Assembly: GCF_000747525.1 (NCBI RefSeq)
Contig: NZ_CP009278.1
Span: forward strand, 2,666,001 to 2,730,000
Direction of reading: 5' to 3'
Length of the DNA stretch: 64,000 bases
DNA from: Sphingobacterium sp. ML3W
GTDB taxonomy: Bacteria > Bacteroidota > Bacteroidia > Sphingobacteriales > Sphingobacteriaceae
Part shown: positions 39,013 to 48,109 of the stretch, in pieces
Position numbering within the stretch: position 1 is the first letter of the stretch
Layout of the letters: each line of letters begins with the position of its first letter
Notes under the pieces: generated by a model
What the model was told of the DNA's origin: nothing
What the model saw: the letters and a program-made list of their open reading frames with translations, nothing else
Database searches by the model: none
Translations under genes and position numbers: made by a program

Positions 39013-39327
39013 TTGAAGATACTGGTCTATATACTAAGCTTATATTTCATCGCATTGACGTTGATTCCTTGTGCCGACCAGGTACAGGTATTTTCTTATG
39101 GACAGGAAACTGGCGCTAGGCATGTTAATCATGAGGACCTAAATCATACCGATAATTGTTCCCCATTTTGCATATGTTCCTGCTGCTCAATTGTCTTAAA
39201 TATTGAACCAATTACCGCGATATCTTTTGTAGTAATCTTTCTGCATTCAAAGGGTGAAATCGCATATGAAAATAATTTCTATTCCTTTAATTACTCCAGT
39301 ATCTGGCAACCTCCACAGCTCGTTTAG
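39013..39327 (+). CDS. Small exported Cys/His-rich protein (DUF6660-like)
   Basis: 104 residues starting with a TTG; no in-frame ATG precedes the hydrophobic N-terminal segment ILVYILSLYFIALTLIPC. After it comes a His/Cys cluster: HVNHEDLNHTDNCSPFCICSCCS, about residues 37-59 (given here as two parts: HVNHEDLNHTD then NCSPFCICSCC). The rest is hydrophobic and aromatic. It resembles small DUF6660-type proteins that precede CusA/CzcA pump genes in Bacteroidota. Its residues suggest binding of a soft metal in the periplasm, either as a sensor or a chaperone; this is inference. The pump gene starts 91 bases downstream. Confidence 0.7.
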   Translation: MKILVYILSLYFIALTLIPCADQVQVFSYGQETGARHVNHEDLNHTDNCSPFCICSCCSIVLNIEPITAISFVVIFLHSKGEIAYENNFYSFNYSSIWQPPQLV

Positions 39328-39418
39328 TAATATTTCTATTTAAGTTCTAACGAACTTCAATTCATGCACTCATAATTTGTTATGAGCTTTTTGTACAGCT
39401 ATTTTAAAATAGAATATT

Positions 39419-42400
39419 ATGTTGAACGCAATCATCAGGTTCAGTATCCGTAATAAACTTATTATTGGACTCTTAACATTGATATGGATTATCTGGGGGC
39501 TATGGAGCGCTTTGCACATTCCGATAGATGCAAATCCAGATATTACGAATAATCAGGTTCAAATCATCACCAGTTCTCCCGCTTTGGCGACTCAAGAAGT
39601 GGAACAGTTTGTAACTTACCCTATTGAACAAGAATTAAATAATTTACCCGATCTAGTAGAATTAAGATCCATATCAAGATTTGGATTATCTGTAGTCACT
39701 GCTGTATTCGATGATGATGTCGATATTTATTTTGCTCGCCAATTGATTAATGAAAAGTTATTGGAAGCAAAAGAAAACATTCCAAATGGTCTTGGAAGTC
39801 CGGAATTAGCACCAATAAGTACTGGACTGGGCGAAATTTATCAGTATGTGATTCACCCTGTGAAAGGGGCTGAGTCCAAATACTCTGCTGCAGATTTACG
39901 AACAATGCAAGATTGGATTATCGCCAGACAATTATATGGGACTCCAGGCGTTGCTGAAGTAAATAGCTTTGGAGGTAAATTAAAACAATATGAAGTCGCT
40001 GTTAATCCCTATAAATTAAAAGCTACAGGCGTCGGAATCAATGAAATTTTCACTGCCTTAGAAGAAAACAATCAAAATACAGGTGGTGCCTACATCGATA
40101 AGAAACCTAGTGCATATTTCATAAGAGGGGTCGGACTGCTAACATCAATGGAAGACATTGGAAATGTCGCCGTGAAAAATAAAAATGGTTTTCCAATTTA
40201 CATTAGGGATGTGGCTGAGATCCGTGAAGGGTCAGCTGTTCGACACGGAGCGCTTACGTACAACGGCGAAAAAGAAGCTGTAGGTGGAATTGTTATGATG
40301 CTTAAAGGACAAAATTCTGCTGAAGTAGTTGCTGCTGTGAAGGAAAAGTTGGAGCGGATCAAGCAATCTCTGCCTCAGGATATTGTCGTAGAGGCATTTT
40401 CCGACCGTACAGACCTTGTAAATCGTGCAATAAGTACAGTACAAAAGAATTTGATAGAGGGTGCTTTAATTGTAATCTTCGTTTTAGTGATTTTTTTAGG
40501 AAATCTAAGAGCAGGTTTAATAGTAGCCTCAGCTATTCCATTATCCATGCTTTTTGCATTGGGAATGATGCGTGTATTTGGTGTGAGCGCAAATTTGATG
40601 AGTTTAGGAGCAATTGATTTTGGACTTATCGTAGATGGGGCACTTATTGTAGTAGAGGCAACTATGCACCATTTGGGGCTTAGAAAAAGTCAACATGTAC
40701 TGTCTCAGGTTGAAATGGATGAAGAAGTCTATCAATCTTCTTCAAAAATACGTAACAGTGCCGCTTTTGGCGAAATCATCATTTTAATTGTCTATATCCC
40801 AATACTGACACTAGTAGGCGTAGAAGGAAAAATGTTTGGACCAATGGCACAGACGGTCAGTTTTGCCATTATAGGAGCCCTGCTTTTGTCATTGACCTAC
40901 ATTCCAATGATGAGCGCCTTGTTTTTATCCAAAAAGCTTCAAAACAAACAAACTTTTGCAGATAAGATGATGGCTAAATTGCAAATGTGGTATACACCAC
41001 TTATTCAGAAAGCTGTTCGCTTAAGGAAAGCATTAATTATATTGACAATCGTATTATTGGGTTTTTCAGGATTCCTTTTCAGTAAAATGGGCAGCGAATT
41101 TATCCCTCAATTACAAGAGGGAGATTATGCTTTCCACTGTATTTTACCACAAGGATCATCCCTCTCTCAGAGTATCGAAACTTCTATGCAAGCAGCAAAA
41201 ATTATCAAAAAATTCCCTGAAGTTAAGCTTGTTGTAGGTAAGACCGGAAGTGCAGAGATTCCTACCGATCCTATGCCCCCGGAAGCAACCGATATGATCA
41301 TTACCTTAAAGCCTATGTCAGAATGGAAGTCTGGTGATACTTATACAGGACTAGCAGATCGGATGTTGGACTCGCTATCCGTGATACCTGGTGTCTTTTT
41401 CGAGGCCTCTCAACCCATACAAATGCGTTTCAATGAATTGATGACAGGTGTGCGCCAAGATGTTGCCATTAAAATTTTTGGTGAAAACATTGATACACTT
41501 GCGGCAATCGCAAGTCGTGTAGGACAAGTCGTACAAAGTGTTGACGGAGCATCAGCACCGCAGATAGAACGTACAACGGGGCTACCTCAGATATCCATTG
41601 TTTATAACCGGACACAGTTAGCGCTACATAATACCACCGTCAATGACTTGAATAAGGTAATCGCGATGTCTTTTGCAGGTACAAGCACAGGGTCGATATA
41701 TGAAAATGAAAGAAAGTTTGATTTAGTTGTACGCTTAGATAGTGCTTTCAAAACATCGATGGCTGATGTTGAAAATCTTCCTGTCTTGACGGGAAACGGA
41801 GAGCAAATCCCATTGAGTCAGCTGGCAACAATTGACATAAAAGATGGTCCGGCACAGATAAGTCGAGAGTCCGGTAAAAGGCTGGTCGTTATCGGTTTCA
41901 ATATTAAAGATCGAGATGTGACTTCTGTTGTCAATGAAATACAAAGCAAGCTGACACAAATGGATGTGATGCCAACAGGTTATTATTATACATTTGGAGG
42001 AACTTTTGAAAATCTCAATGCAGCAACAAAAAGATTGGCCTTAGCCGTTCCTGGAGCATTATTGCTTATTTTTATACTCCTTTATTTGACATTTAGATCA
42101 TTTAAGGAATCTTTATTAATCTTTACTGCAATTCCTATGAGTGCTATAGGTGGTGTCTTTGCACTCCTGATTCGAGATATGCCTTTTAGTATCTCTGCCG
42201 GTGTTGGATTCATTGCGCTATTTGGTGTAGCGGTATTAAATGGAATTGTACTGATTTCTACATTTAATCAATTGGAGAAAGAAGGTGTATCCGATGTCTT
42301 TCAGCGCGTATGGGAAGGAACGAAAATTCGTTTAAGACCAGTTCTAATGACAGCTACTGTAGCCTCTTTGGGTTTCCTGCCAATGGCTTTAAGCACAGGA

Positions 42401-43741
42401 GCAGGAGCAGAAGTACAAAAGCCATTAGCAACCGTAGTTATAGGTGGATTGCTTTCTGCCACTTTCTTAACACTTTTTGTTTTACCATGTTTATATATTC
42501 TATTTTTTAATACAAAAAAAATGAAAATAGGAAAATCTACAATCCTAACTTCTATTGTTATCTTGTTTATTTCGTTCTCCAATGTCAGTTTTGCTCAAGA
42601 AAATATAAAACGGATTCAATTGGAGGATGCTATCGCACAGGCATTAGATGCAAATTTTAATTTTAAAAACACAGCATTAGAAGTTGAAAAATCAGAGCTT
42701 GATCAACAGAAATCTTTTGATGCAAAAACAGGTGTCTTTGTTGAAAATGAAGATTTTTCACCTTTAGAGCCAAACGGACTTTGGAAGATTGGGATAAGTC
42801 AGGACTTTGCTTGGCCAGGTTTCTACAAAGCCAGAAAAGAATTTTTAAAAAAGACTTCCCAAATGGTTTTAGAACAACGAGAAGATGCCAGAAAGCAATT
42901 GATACGAGATGTATCCCAGAATTATTATCAACTTATTTATCTTGAAGCAAGACAGTCTTTTTTTCTACAGCTGGATAGCACCCATCAAAAGTTATATGAA
43001 TCTGCAAAACTTCGTGTCAAAACAGGAGAGGCAGCAGGATTGGAACAAATGGCTGCAGAAACAAAATGGCAAGAGAATAAAACAATAATGCTCCAAAATG
43101 AGCAAGATTTAGCAATGGCTGCTCAAAATTTCAGTGTTTTATTAAATTATAACACCCTTATTTTACCTATAAAAGCCTCATTGCAGAAAATTAGCACGAT
43201 TCAATATCCAGATTCCGTAGGAGAGCACCCCTTAGTTAAAATACAGCAAAAAACAATTGAGATAGCAGAGGCGAATACAAAAATGGAAGAGCAAGCAAAA
43301 TTACCTGATTTTTCAGGTAGAGCATTTTCTCAAAAACTTTGGGGACAGCGCAATCCTGTAACTGGAATTTCAATAACGGTAAATGCGCCTCTTTTCTCTA
43401 ATAAATATTATCAAAATAAAGTAAAGGTAGCTGCATTGGAGACCGCAATAGAAAAGCAAGAATTGAAGCAACTAAAATTGACCCTAACAGCACAGGAGGG
43501 GAATGCAAAAAAAGAAATCATCAAAAATGAAAAACAACTGCAGTTTTATGAACAATCTGGATTAAAACAATCTGAGGGCATTATGAAGGCGGCCAATTTG
43601 GCTTATCAAAGTGGTGAAATCAGTTACGCAGATCTTATCCAATTTTTATCACAGTCCATTGATATCAAGATTAATTATCTAACAGCTTTGAATGCGTACA
43701 ATCAAAGTGTGATTCAGTATCAATATTACCATTCAAATTAA
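39419..43741 (+). CDS. CzcA/CusA-type heavy-metal RND pump fused to a TolC-type outer-membrane factor
   Basis: 1440 residues. Residues 1 to about 1040 form a complete heavy-metal RND pump with 12 membrane segments and two periplasmic loops. The proton-relay helix has DFGLIVDGALIVVE, with the Asp, Asp and Glu positions of CzcA kept, and TDPMPPEATD is of the CzcA type. A short basic cytosolic linker follows. A hydrophobic segment with a signal-peptidase-I-like end (SNVSFAQ, Gln at residue 1060) leads into about 380 residues of TolC/CzcC-like outer-membrane channel (LEDAIAQALDANF...). One polypeptide therefore spans both membranes or is cut at the junction. The adaptor gene follows after 5 bases. 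The exact metal is not readable from sequence. Confidence 0.93.
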   Translation: MLNAIIRFSIRNKLIIGLLTLIWIIWGLWSALHIPIDANPDITNNQVQIITSSPALATQEVEQFVTYPIEQELNNLPDLVELRSISRFGLSVVTAVFDDDVDIYFARQLINEKLLEAKENIPNGLGSPELAPISTGLGEIYQYVIHPVKGAESKYSAADLRTMQDWIIARQLYGTPGVAEVNSFGGKLKQYEVAVNPYKLKATGVGINEIFTALEENNQNTGGAYIDKKPSAYFIRGVGLLTSMEDIGNVAVKNKNGFPIYIRDVAEIREGSAVRHGALTYNGEKEAVGGIVMMLKGQNSAEVVAAVKEKLERIKQSLPQDIVVEAFSDRTDLVNRAISTVQKNLIEGALIVIFVLVIFLGNLRAGLIVASAIPLSMLFALGMMRVFGVSANLMSLGAIDFGLIVDGALIVVEATMHHLGLRKSQHVLSQVEMDEEVYQSSSKIRNSAAFGEIIILIVYIPILTLVGVEGKMFGPMAQTVSFAIIGALLLSLTYIPMMSALFLSKKLQNKQTFADKMMAKLQMWYTPLIQKAVRLRKALIILTIVLLGFSGFLFSKMGSEFIPQLQEGDYAFHCILPQGSSLSQSIETSMQAAKIIKKFPEVKLVVGKTGSAEIPTDPMPPEATDMIITLKPMSEWKSGDTYTGLADRMLDSLSVIPGVFFEASQPIQMRFNELMTGVRQDVAIKIFGENIDTLAAIASRVGQVVQSVDGASAPQIERTTGLPQISIVYNRTQLALHNTTVNDLNKVIAMSFAGTSTGSIYENERKFDLVVRLDSAFKTSMADVENLPVLTGNGEQIPLSQLATIDIKDGPAQISRESGKRLVVIGFNIKDRDVTSVVNEIQSKLTQMDVMPTGYYYTFGGTFENLNAATKRLALAVPGALLLIFILLYLTFRSFKESLLIFTAIPMSAIGGVFALLIRDMPFSISAGVGFIALFGVAVLNGIVLISTFNQLEKEGVSDVFQRVWEGTKIRLRPVLMTATVASLGFLPMALSTGAGAEVQKPLATVVIGGLLSATFLTLFVLPCLYILFFNTKKMKIGKSTILTSIVILFISFSNVSFAQENIKRIQLEDAIAQALDANFNFKNTALEVEKSELDQQKSFDAKTGVFVENEDFSPLEPNGLWKIGISQDFAWPGFYKARKEFLKKTSQMVLEQREDARKQLIRDVSQNYYQLIYLEARQSFFLQLDSTHQKLYESAKLRVKTGEAAGLEQMAAETKWQENKTIMLQNEQDLAMAAQNFSVLLNYNTLILPIKASLQKISTIQYPDSVGEHPLVKIQQKTIEIAEANTKMEEQAKLPDFSGRAFSQKLWGQRNPVTGISITVNAPLFSNKYYQNKVKVAALETAIEKQELKQLKLTLTAQEGNAKKEIIKNEKQLQFYEQSGLKQSEGIMKAANLAYQSGEISYADLIQFLSQSIDIKINYLTALNAYNQSVIQYQYYHSN

Positions 43742-43746
43742 ATATC

Positions 43747-44976
43747 ATGAAACTAAAGTTTTTAATTCGATATAGTTTATTTTTCACTAGCAGTATTATT
43801 GCTGTTAGTTGTCAAACAAATTCTTCCAGTGAAAAGCAGGGCACAGAGGAGCAAGGAGCTCACGAACACGAGGAAGAAGAAGCACTTACGCTTACACCAG
43901 CACAAGAGAAGCAAGTAGGTCTTACATATACAAAACTAACCTATCAGATGTTAAGTAACGGTTTAGTACTAAACGGTGTACTTGATGTTCCTAATGATAA
44001 GAAGGCATATGTTACATCAGTATACGGTGGAGTATTGGAAGAGTTATATGCAAGACCGGGAGATTTTGTTAAGAAAGGACAAGTCTTAGGTAAAGTTCTA
44101 AATCCGGATCTTATTAAGATGCAAGAACAATTACAGCTGATTAATAATCAAATTTCCCTGACGCAAATAGAAGTTAATCGCCAGCAAGAGTTGGTAGAAG
44201 GAAACGCTGCACCGCTAAAGAAATTACAACAAGTAGAGGTAGAGCTTGCGAACTTGAAGGCTCAGAAGAACAGTCTATCGAGGCAATTGTCTGCTGGAGG
44301 TGGCTCTTTACTTATATCCTCACAGATTACGATAAAGGCTCCTATTACTGGAGTTGTGGCATCCATTCAAGGATTGATAGGGACACGTATAGAGGCATCT
44401 TCACCAATCTTGGAGATTGTAAACAATGACGCTTTACATGTGGATATGTATGTATATGAAAAGGATTTTTCGAAAGTTAAAAAGGGACAAAAAATTCTAT
44501 TTTCTCCTGTCAATAATGCAAATGTTTCTTACGAAGCACAAATCGATCATTTAGGACAAGCATTTGAAAAAGAGACTAATGCTATAGCCGTTCATGCACA
44601 GGTGCTAGGCAATAAAGAGGGGTTAATTAATGGTATGCAGGTGCAGGGAACCATTATCATTGGTGATTCCAAATCTTTAGCCGTTCCTGCAGAGTGCATT
44701 GTTAGTACCGAAGGTAAAGATTACATCTTTATATTAAAGGAAGAACAACCTAGTCATGAACAGATCGAAAGTGCAAAGAAGGGGGAGCATGAAGATCACA
44801 ACCACGAAAGTACTGGAAATGAATATGAAAGAATAACAGTTGTTAAGGGAGTGTCTTCACGTGGATTTACTGCTATTACGCCTGTAAAAGAAATAAGTGA
44901 AGATACTAAGATCGTTCAGAAAGGAGCTTTCTTTTTGTTAGCAAAAATGACGAACTCAGGAGAGCATTCTCATTAA
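43747..44976 (+). CDS. RND periplasmic adaptor lipoprotein, CzcB/CusB-like, His-rich
   Basis: 409 residues with a lipobox (SSIIAVSC, Cys at 25), so anchored to a membrane. Just after it comes an acidic His segment (AHEHEEEEA). The lipoyl/barrel-sandwich halves are GVLEELYARPGDFVKKGQVLGKV-like and ITIKAPITGVVASIQG, separated by a helical hairpin of about 70 residues. A second His-rich loop (KKGEHEDHNHEST) and a terminal GEHSH suggest metal binding. It links the fused pump to its channel domain. It is last in the operon and followed by a terminator. Confidence 0.93.
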   Translation: MKLKFLIRYSLFFTSSIIAVSCQTNSSSEKQGTEEQGAHEHEEEEALTLTPAQEKQVGLTYTKLTYQMLSNGLVLNGVLDVPNDKKAYVTSVYGGVLEELYARPGDFVKKGQVLGKVLNPDLIKMQEQLQLINNQISLTQIEVNRQQELVEGNAAPLKKLQQVEVELANLKAQKNSLSRQLSAGGGSLLISSQITIKAPITGVVASIQGLIGTRIEASSPILEIVNNDALHVDMYVYEKDFSKVKKGQKILFSPVNNANVSYEAQIDHLGQAFEKETNAIAVHAQVLGNKEGLINGMQVQGTIIIGDSKSLAVPAECIVSTEGKDYIFILKEEQPSHEQIESAKKGEHEDHNHESTGNEYERITVVKGVSSRGFTAITPVKEISEDTKIVQKGAFFLLAKMTNSGEHSH

Positions 44977-45034
44977 GTTTTAATCGATAGGCTATTGTGA
45001 TTAACAACGGCCTATCGATTAAAACCTATTTTTT
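44977..45034. terminator. Convergent terminator with a 16-bp perfect stem
   Basis: GTTTTAATCGATAGGC (44977-44992) pairs with GCCTATCGATTAAAAC (45010-45025) around a 17-base loop that can itself form a short stem, then a T-run. It begins at the base after the adaptor stop codon and abuts the stop of the minus-strand HopJ gene. Confidence 0.8.
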
Positions 45035-45358
45035 AGTCAAAACAACACCACTAAAGGAGACCGCGTCCCATCCATTATGCATGAATTGCCGTATATTTTG
45101 ATGATTATCACCATTTGGATCATTTAAAACTGCTTGATAATGTTCTGCGAATAATGCCAATGTTTGATTCTTGTCCAGATTATTTATTTTGGCAAAAGCC
45201 AACACTTTTGCACTACCTTGATTTTCTGTTTCCTCATTAACTTGATTCCCATTTGTAAACGCAGTAGGAGTGTATACATATTGAGATGCTATATAAGTTA
45301 AAACATCGGAGAAAATAATCTCTTGATTCGCTATTCTTTTTAAAAGTTCGTGCGCCAT
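45026..45358 (-). CDS. HopJ type III effector family protein
   Basis: 110 residues resembling the HopJ family (PF08888), named after a Pseudomonas effector but widespread as a small housekeeping-like protein in free-living bacteria. Characteristic features are ITYIASQY-like TYIASQYVYTPTAFTNG, the KVLAFAKINNLDKNQTLALFAEHY helix and QFMHNGWDAVSFSG. No secretion system is encoded nearby, so an effector role is not supported. Its terminator is shared with the adaptor gene. Confidence 0.85.
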   Translation of the reverse strand: MAHELLKRIANQEIIFSDVLTYIASQYVYTPTAFTNGNQVNEETENQGSAKVLAFAKINNLDKNQTLALFAEHYQAVLNDPNGDNHQNIRQFMHNGWDAVSFSGVVLTKK

Positions 45359-45397
45359 TTTAATAAAATATAAATTTATGCGTGCAAAATAATACTT

Positions 45398-45928
45398 TTA
45401 TTGTTGTTTACTCAGCAATAAGTGAATTGAAATATCAATATCTTCATCAATCAACAGGCTATTTGCTTCTAAGACAGAATTATATTTCATATCAAATTCC
45501 CATCTGCTAACTTTACCTGTAACTTCAAATGAAATCTTTTCCTGGCCATGCTGATCTATAATCTTACCATTGTACTCAACCTTTAATTCCACAAGTTTTG
45601 TATGACCATGCATGGTCAAATAACCTTCTAATCTGAATTTTTCATTTTTTATCTTTGTAAAATGAGTGGATTTGAAGGCAATCGTCGGATAGTGTTCAGT
45701 ATCAAAAAAATCTGAACTTTTTAGATGCTTATCGCGTTCTTCTACATTAGTATTGATGCTATTCGCATCGATATTGAATTGTATTGCTGCATTTTCAAAA
45801 TGCTCACCCCATTCAGCAAAGCCATCAAACGTGTTAAAACTTCCTCTAATTGAAGCAATTACCAAGTAGGTGATACGGAATTGAACAGAGGAATGTGTTG
45901 AGTCTATGATCCATTTTGATTTTTTCAT
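45398..45928 (-). CDS. YceI family protein, cytoplasmic form
   Basis: 176 residues from the ATG at 45928; the frame is also open from 45952 but the YceI domain begins directly at KSKWIIDSTHSSVQFRITYL. The lipocalin-like barrel that binds isoprenoid lipids in TT1927b and YceI is recognisable through FNIDANSINTNVEERDKHLKS-type and FFDTEHYPTIAFKS segments. No signal peptide is present, unlike E. coli YceI, so it should act in the cytosol. It is upstream of the HopJ gene on the same strand, with a 39-base gap. Confidence 0.88.
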   Translation of the reverse strand: MKKSKWIIDSTHSSVQFRITYLVIASIRGSFNTFDGFAEWGEHFENAAIQFNIDANSINTNVEERDKHLKSSDFFDTEHYPTIAFKSTHFTKIKNEKFRLEGYLTMHGHTKLVELKVEYNGKIIDQHGQEKISFEVTGKVSRWEFDMKYNSVLEANSLLIDEDIDISIHLLLSKQQ

Positions 45929-45952
45929 ACGATTTATACATTTATAGGTCAT

Positions 45953-46740
45953 CGATACCTAAATTTACAAATTAATAGCCGATATCCAAAAGTATTGTAA
46001 CTAGCTATGAAAGTCAAATACTTGAAAAATAAGTATATGCACGTTTGTCGACTCTTAAGTTTTTATAGTTCTTTTAGAGGTATGGTCAGTTCTAGTTTGG
46101 CTATTGGCTCTGATATCTTAACTTAAAACGGTTCAATTATGAAATAAATTGACTTCCATTTGATGATTTAGAATATTTTTCAGGCAAAAATCTTTGGGTA
46201 ATAAGGAGTGAAAATAATTTCTATTTAACATAATATATATTATACGACTTATTAAAGCGCTGATTATAAGATACGCTGTGGTTCGTCGTTGCACTTGTAG
46301 TCTCAATTCAAATCTTCGGTTAGTTTTAAGTTTACATTTTATTTTAACAAAACCCAGTTCAATTAAATCAAATTCCCGAAATCTACATAGTATTGTTGAT
46401 GACGTTTATAACATGATTAGAAATGAGTCCGAAATTTGAAAAACGTGGTTTAAATAAAATGGACATTTGTCTTGTAGAAAATTTTAATGCAATTCTCAGC
46501 CATTACAAAATAGCATCTTTTACCATCGCTTATATAGAATATCATTCTTATTCCAAGTATGGGACAATATTAGCAGAACATATCATTTAGTTTAAATGAT
46601 TTCTATATCTAGTTTGAAAATTATATTCACTTCTCAGCCATTACAAATTACCGCATTATGCTCTTTATGCTATGTTAAGCTTATGTTTAACTTTTGTAAT
46701 ATTTATGTAGATGTTCCAACATAACTATTTGATTTTATAA
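45953..46740. other. Long gene-poor region left of the IS element
   Basis: About 790 AT-rich bases without a supported gene. The longest plausible plus-strand reading frame is a 55-codon ORF at 46423-46590; it and a 39-codon ORF at 46005-46124 match nothing I recognise. A 17-bp direct repeat occurs twice. The stretch may be decayed coding sequence. No tRNA or clear terminator found. Confidence 0.5.
46493..46647 (+). repeat. 17-bp direct repeat pair
   Basis: TTCTCAGCCATTACAAA occurs at 46493-46509 and 46631-46647, 138 bases apart, in the gene-poor region beside the IS element. The following bases are similar (ATAGCAT versus TTACCGCAT), which suggests an older, diverged duplication. Confidence 0.5.
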
Positions 46741-48089
46741 CACTTCCGTCCTAAATAAATTTTAGGCGCGTGTTTCCCTTGAAACAGTATCTATTTTTAG
46801 ATAATTTCAATTTTGACCCTATTTTTTAGTCTGAGAATATCTGTAGCTGTCCATTTTTACCCTTAACTGGTGGCCTGATAAAAGGATCATCTATCCATTG
46901 CCATATATTTATTTTCACGAATATATTCATCCTGATAAACCCGACCAAGTTAGACAGATTCCAATCGTATTTAGCCTTCTTCTGAAGGTATTTGAGCAGT
47001 AATATTCCAATCAACGAAGTCCATATTTGGATCATGACCGCATTTTCAGAAGTACCCACAAAAGATGATATTTTTAAGCGTTGCTTCAGATGCTTGAAGA
47101 AAATCTCGATCTGCCATCGCTGTTTATAAATGTTAGCTACTAGTGATGCCTTCCATTGGATATTATTTGTCAGAAAGTGGTACTGGTTGTCTGTGCTGCT
47201 GTCCCAAAAGTGAATCAAGCGTAATGGTTTAGAGTTGTATCTATCTGCTGATGGACCAGAAAGCTCAATGATCTCATCTTTAATGATTCCCTTTTCAAGG
47301 AGTGCTTCACTCTGGTATGACTTGATAACGTTGTACTTCATGTTAGTTTTACTCCTGGTAACAAAATAACAACCTCTGCTGTCCAAATCCCCGAGCCAGT
47401 TGTAATCCACATAACCTCTATCCACCACTACAACGCTTCCTTTGGAAAAACTATAGCTACCCGCACGCTGGCTTTCATGAACTTTCCCGTCTGTAATCTG
47501 CATGAAAACAGGAAGACATCCATCATAATCCAGCACAGTGTGCAGTTTTACAGCACCTTTGGTGCTTCTAAATTTAGCCCAGTCAAATACAGATAAACAT
47601 AAAGGGATGATACTGGCATCCATCAGATAAACCTTGCGCTTTAATTGCGTTAGATCTTTGCGCAAATGGGTATCCTTTTGCCATAGCTTATCTAATAGCG
47701 AAAAGTACAGATCTTTAAAGAGTTCATGGGTGCGGTGCTTGTTGATATAGGAAATATTGGACTTGCTGGGTGCTCTACCAACACCTAAATGGTTCAAATT
47801 ACCAGTCGTACTACGTAAGCCATTACTGATATCACGAACTGAATCTGCAGAAGAAAAATGGCAAAACAACATGCTAGCAAGATGCGTCCAGCTGTTGATC
47901 CCTTTACAATGTTTGTCACTCTTGTGCTTAGCAACCAAAACCTTGAATAATTCGCGGTCGATAAGTGATAAAATCTGACTAAAAACGTTTAAATTTACCA
48001 TGGCGGTGTGTTAAAATTTGACGATTTAAATATAGCAACTTTGCTATAGCAAAACACCGCCACTTTTTTCAACGTTTAGGACGCTACTG
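46741..48089 (-). mobile_element. IS4-family insertion sequence, about 1.35 kb
   Basis: An intact transposase gene is bracketed by imperfect inverted repeats sharing CGTCCTAAA (46747-46755; complement 48075-48083). Counting the outer bases, CACTTCCGTCCTAAA matches CAGTAGCGTCCTAAA at 12 of 15. The element is flanked by TGATTTTATA on both sides (46730-46739 and 48088-48097), which is the target-site duplication. Its exact length (8-10 bp) shifts the borders by one to three bases. The perfect duplication argues for a recent insertion. Confidence 0.85.
46826..48001 (-). CDS. IS4-family transposase (DDE)
   Basis: 391 residues. A DUF4372-like N-terminal domain (LVAKHKSDKHCKGINSW-type) precedes the DDE domain. 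Catalytic residues are visible: first Asp in YLMDASIIPL (about 127), second Asp in VVVDRGYVDYNW (about 194), and Glu in the YREK motif YKQRWQIEIFFKHLK (about 298). It is full length with no frameshift, so it is probably active. It reads away from the efflux operon to its right. Confidence 0.95.
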   Translation of the reverse strand: MVNLNVFSQILSLIDRELFKVLVAKHKSDKHCKGINSWTHLASMLFCHFSSADSVRDISNGLRSTTGNLNHLGVGRAPSKSNISYINKHRTHELFKDLYFSLLDKLWQKDTHLRKDLTQLKRKVYLMDASIIPLCLSVFDWAKFRSTKGAVKLHTVLDYDGCLPVFMQITDGKVHESQRAGSYSFSKGSVVVVDRGYVDYNWLGDLDSRGCYFVTRSKTNMKYNVIKSYQSEALLEKGIIKDEIIELSGPSADRYNSKPLRLIHFWDSSTDNQYHFLTNNIQWKASLVANIYKQRWQIEIFFKHLKQRLKISSFVGTSENAVMIQIWTSLIGILLLKYLQKKAKYDWNLSNLVGFIRMNIFVKINIWQWIDDPFIRPPVKGKNGQLQIFSD

Positions 48090-48095
48090 ATTTTA

Positions 48096-48103
48096 TATAT
48101 TTG
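48096..48103 (+). promoter_or_regulatory. -7 box of the second efflux operon at the IS border
   Basis: TATATTTG matches TAnnTTTG, 6 bases before the ATG at 48110. It lies in the target duplication and flank, so the IS has replaced the sequence where the -33 element would lie. Whether the original promoter used this box is unknown. Confidence 0.35.
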
Positions 48104-48109
48104 TTTTTT

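Noticed and set aside
45026..45358. HopJ protein as a secreted virulence effector
   Set aside because: No secretion system genes nearby, and the family is common in non-pathogens.
46423..46590. 55-codon ORF starting MSPKFEKRGLNK
   Set aside because: No recognisable motif, sits in a gene-poor stretch and overlaps one copy of the direct repeat; not listed as a gene.
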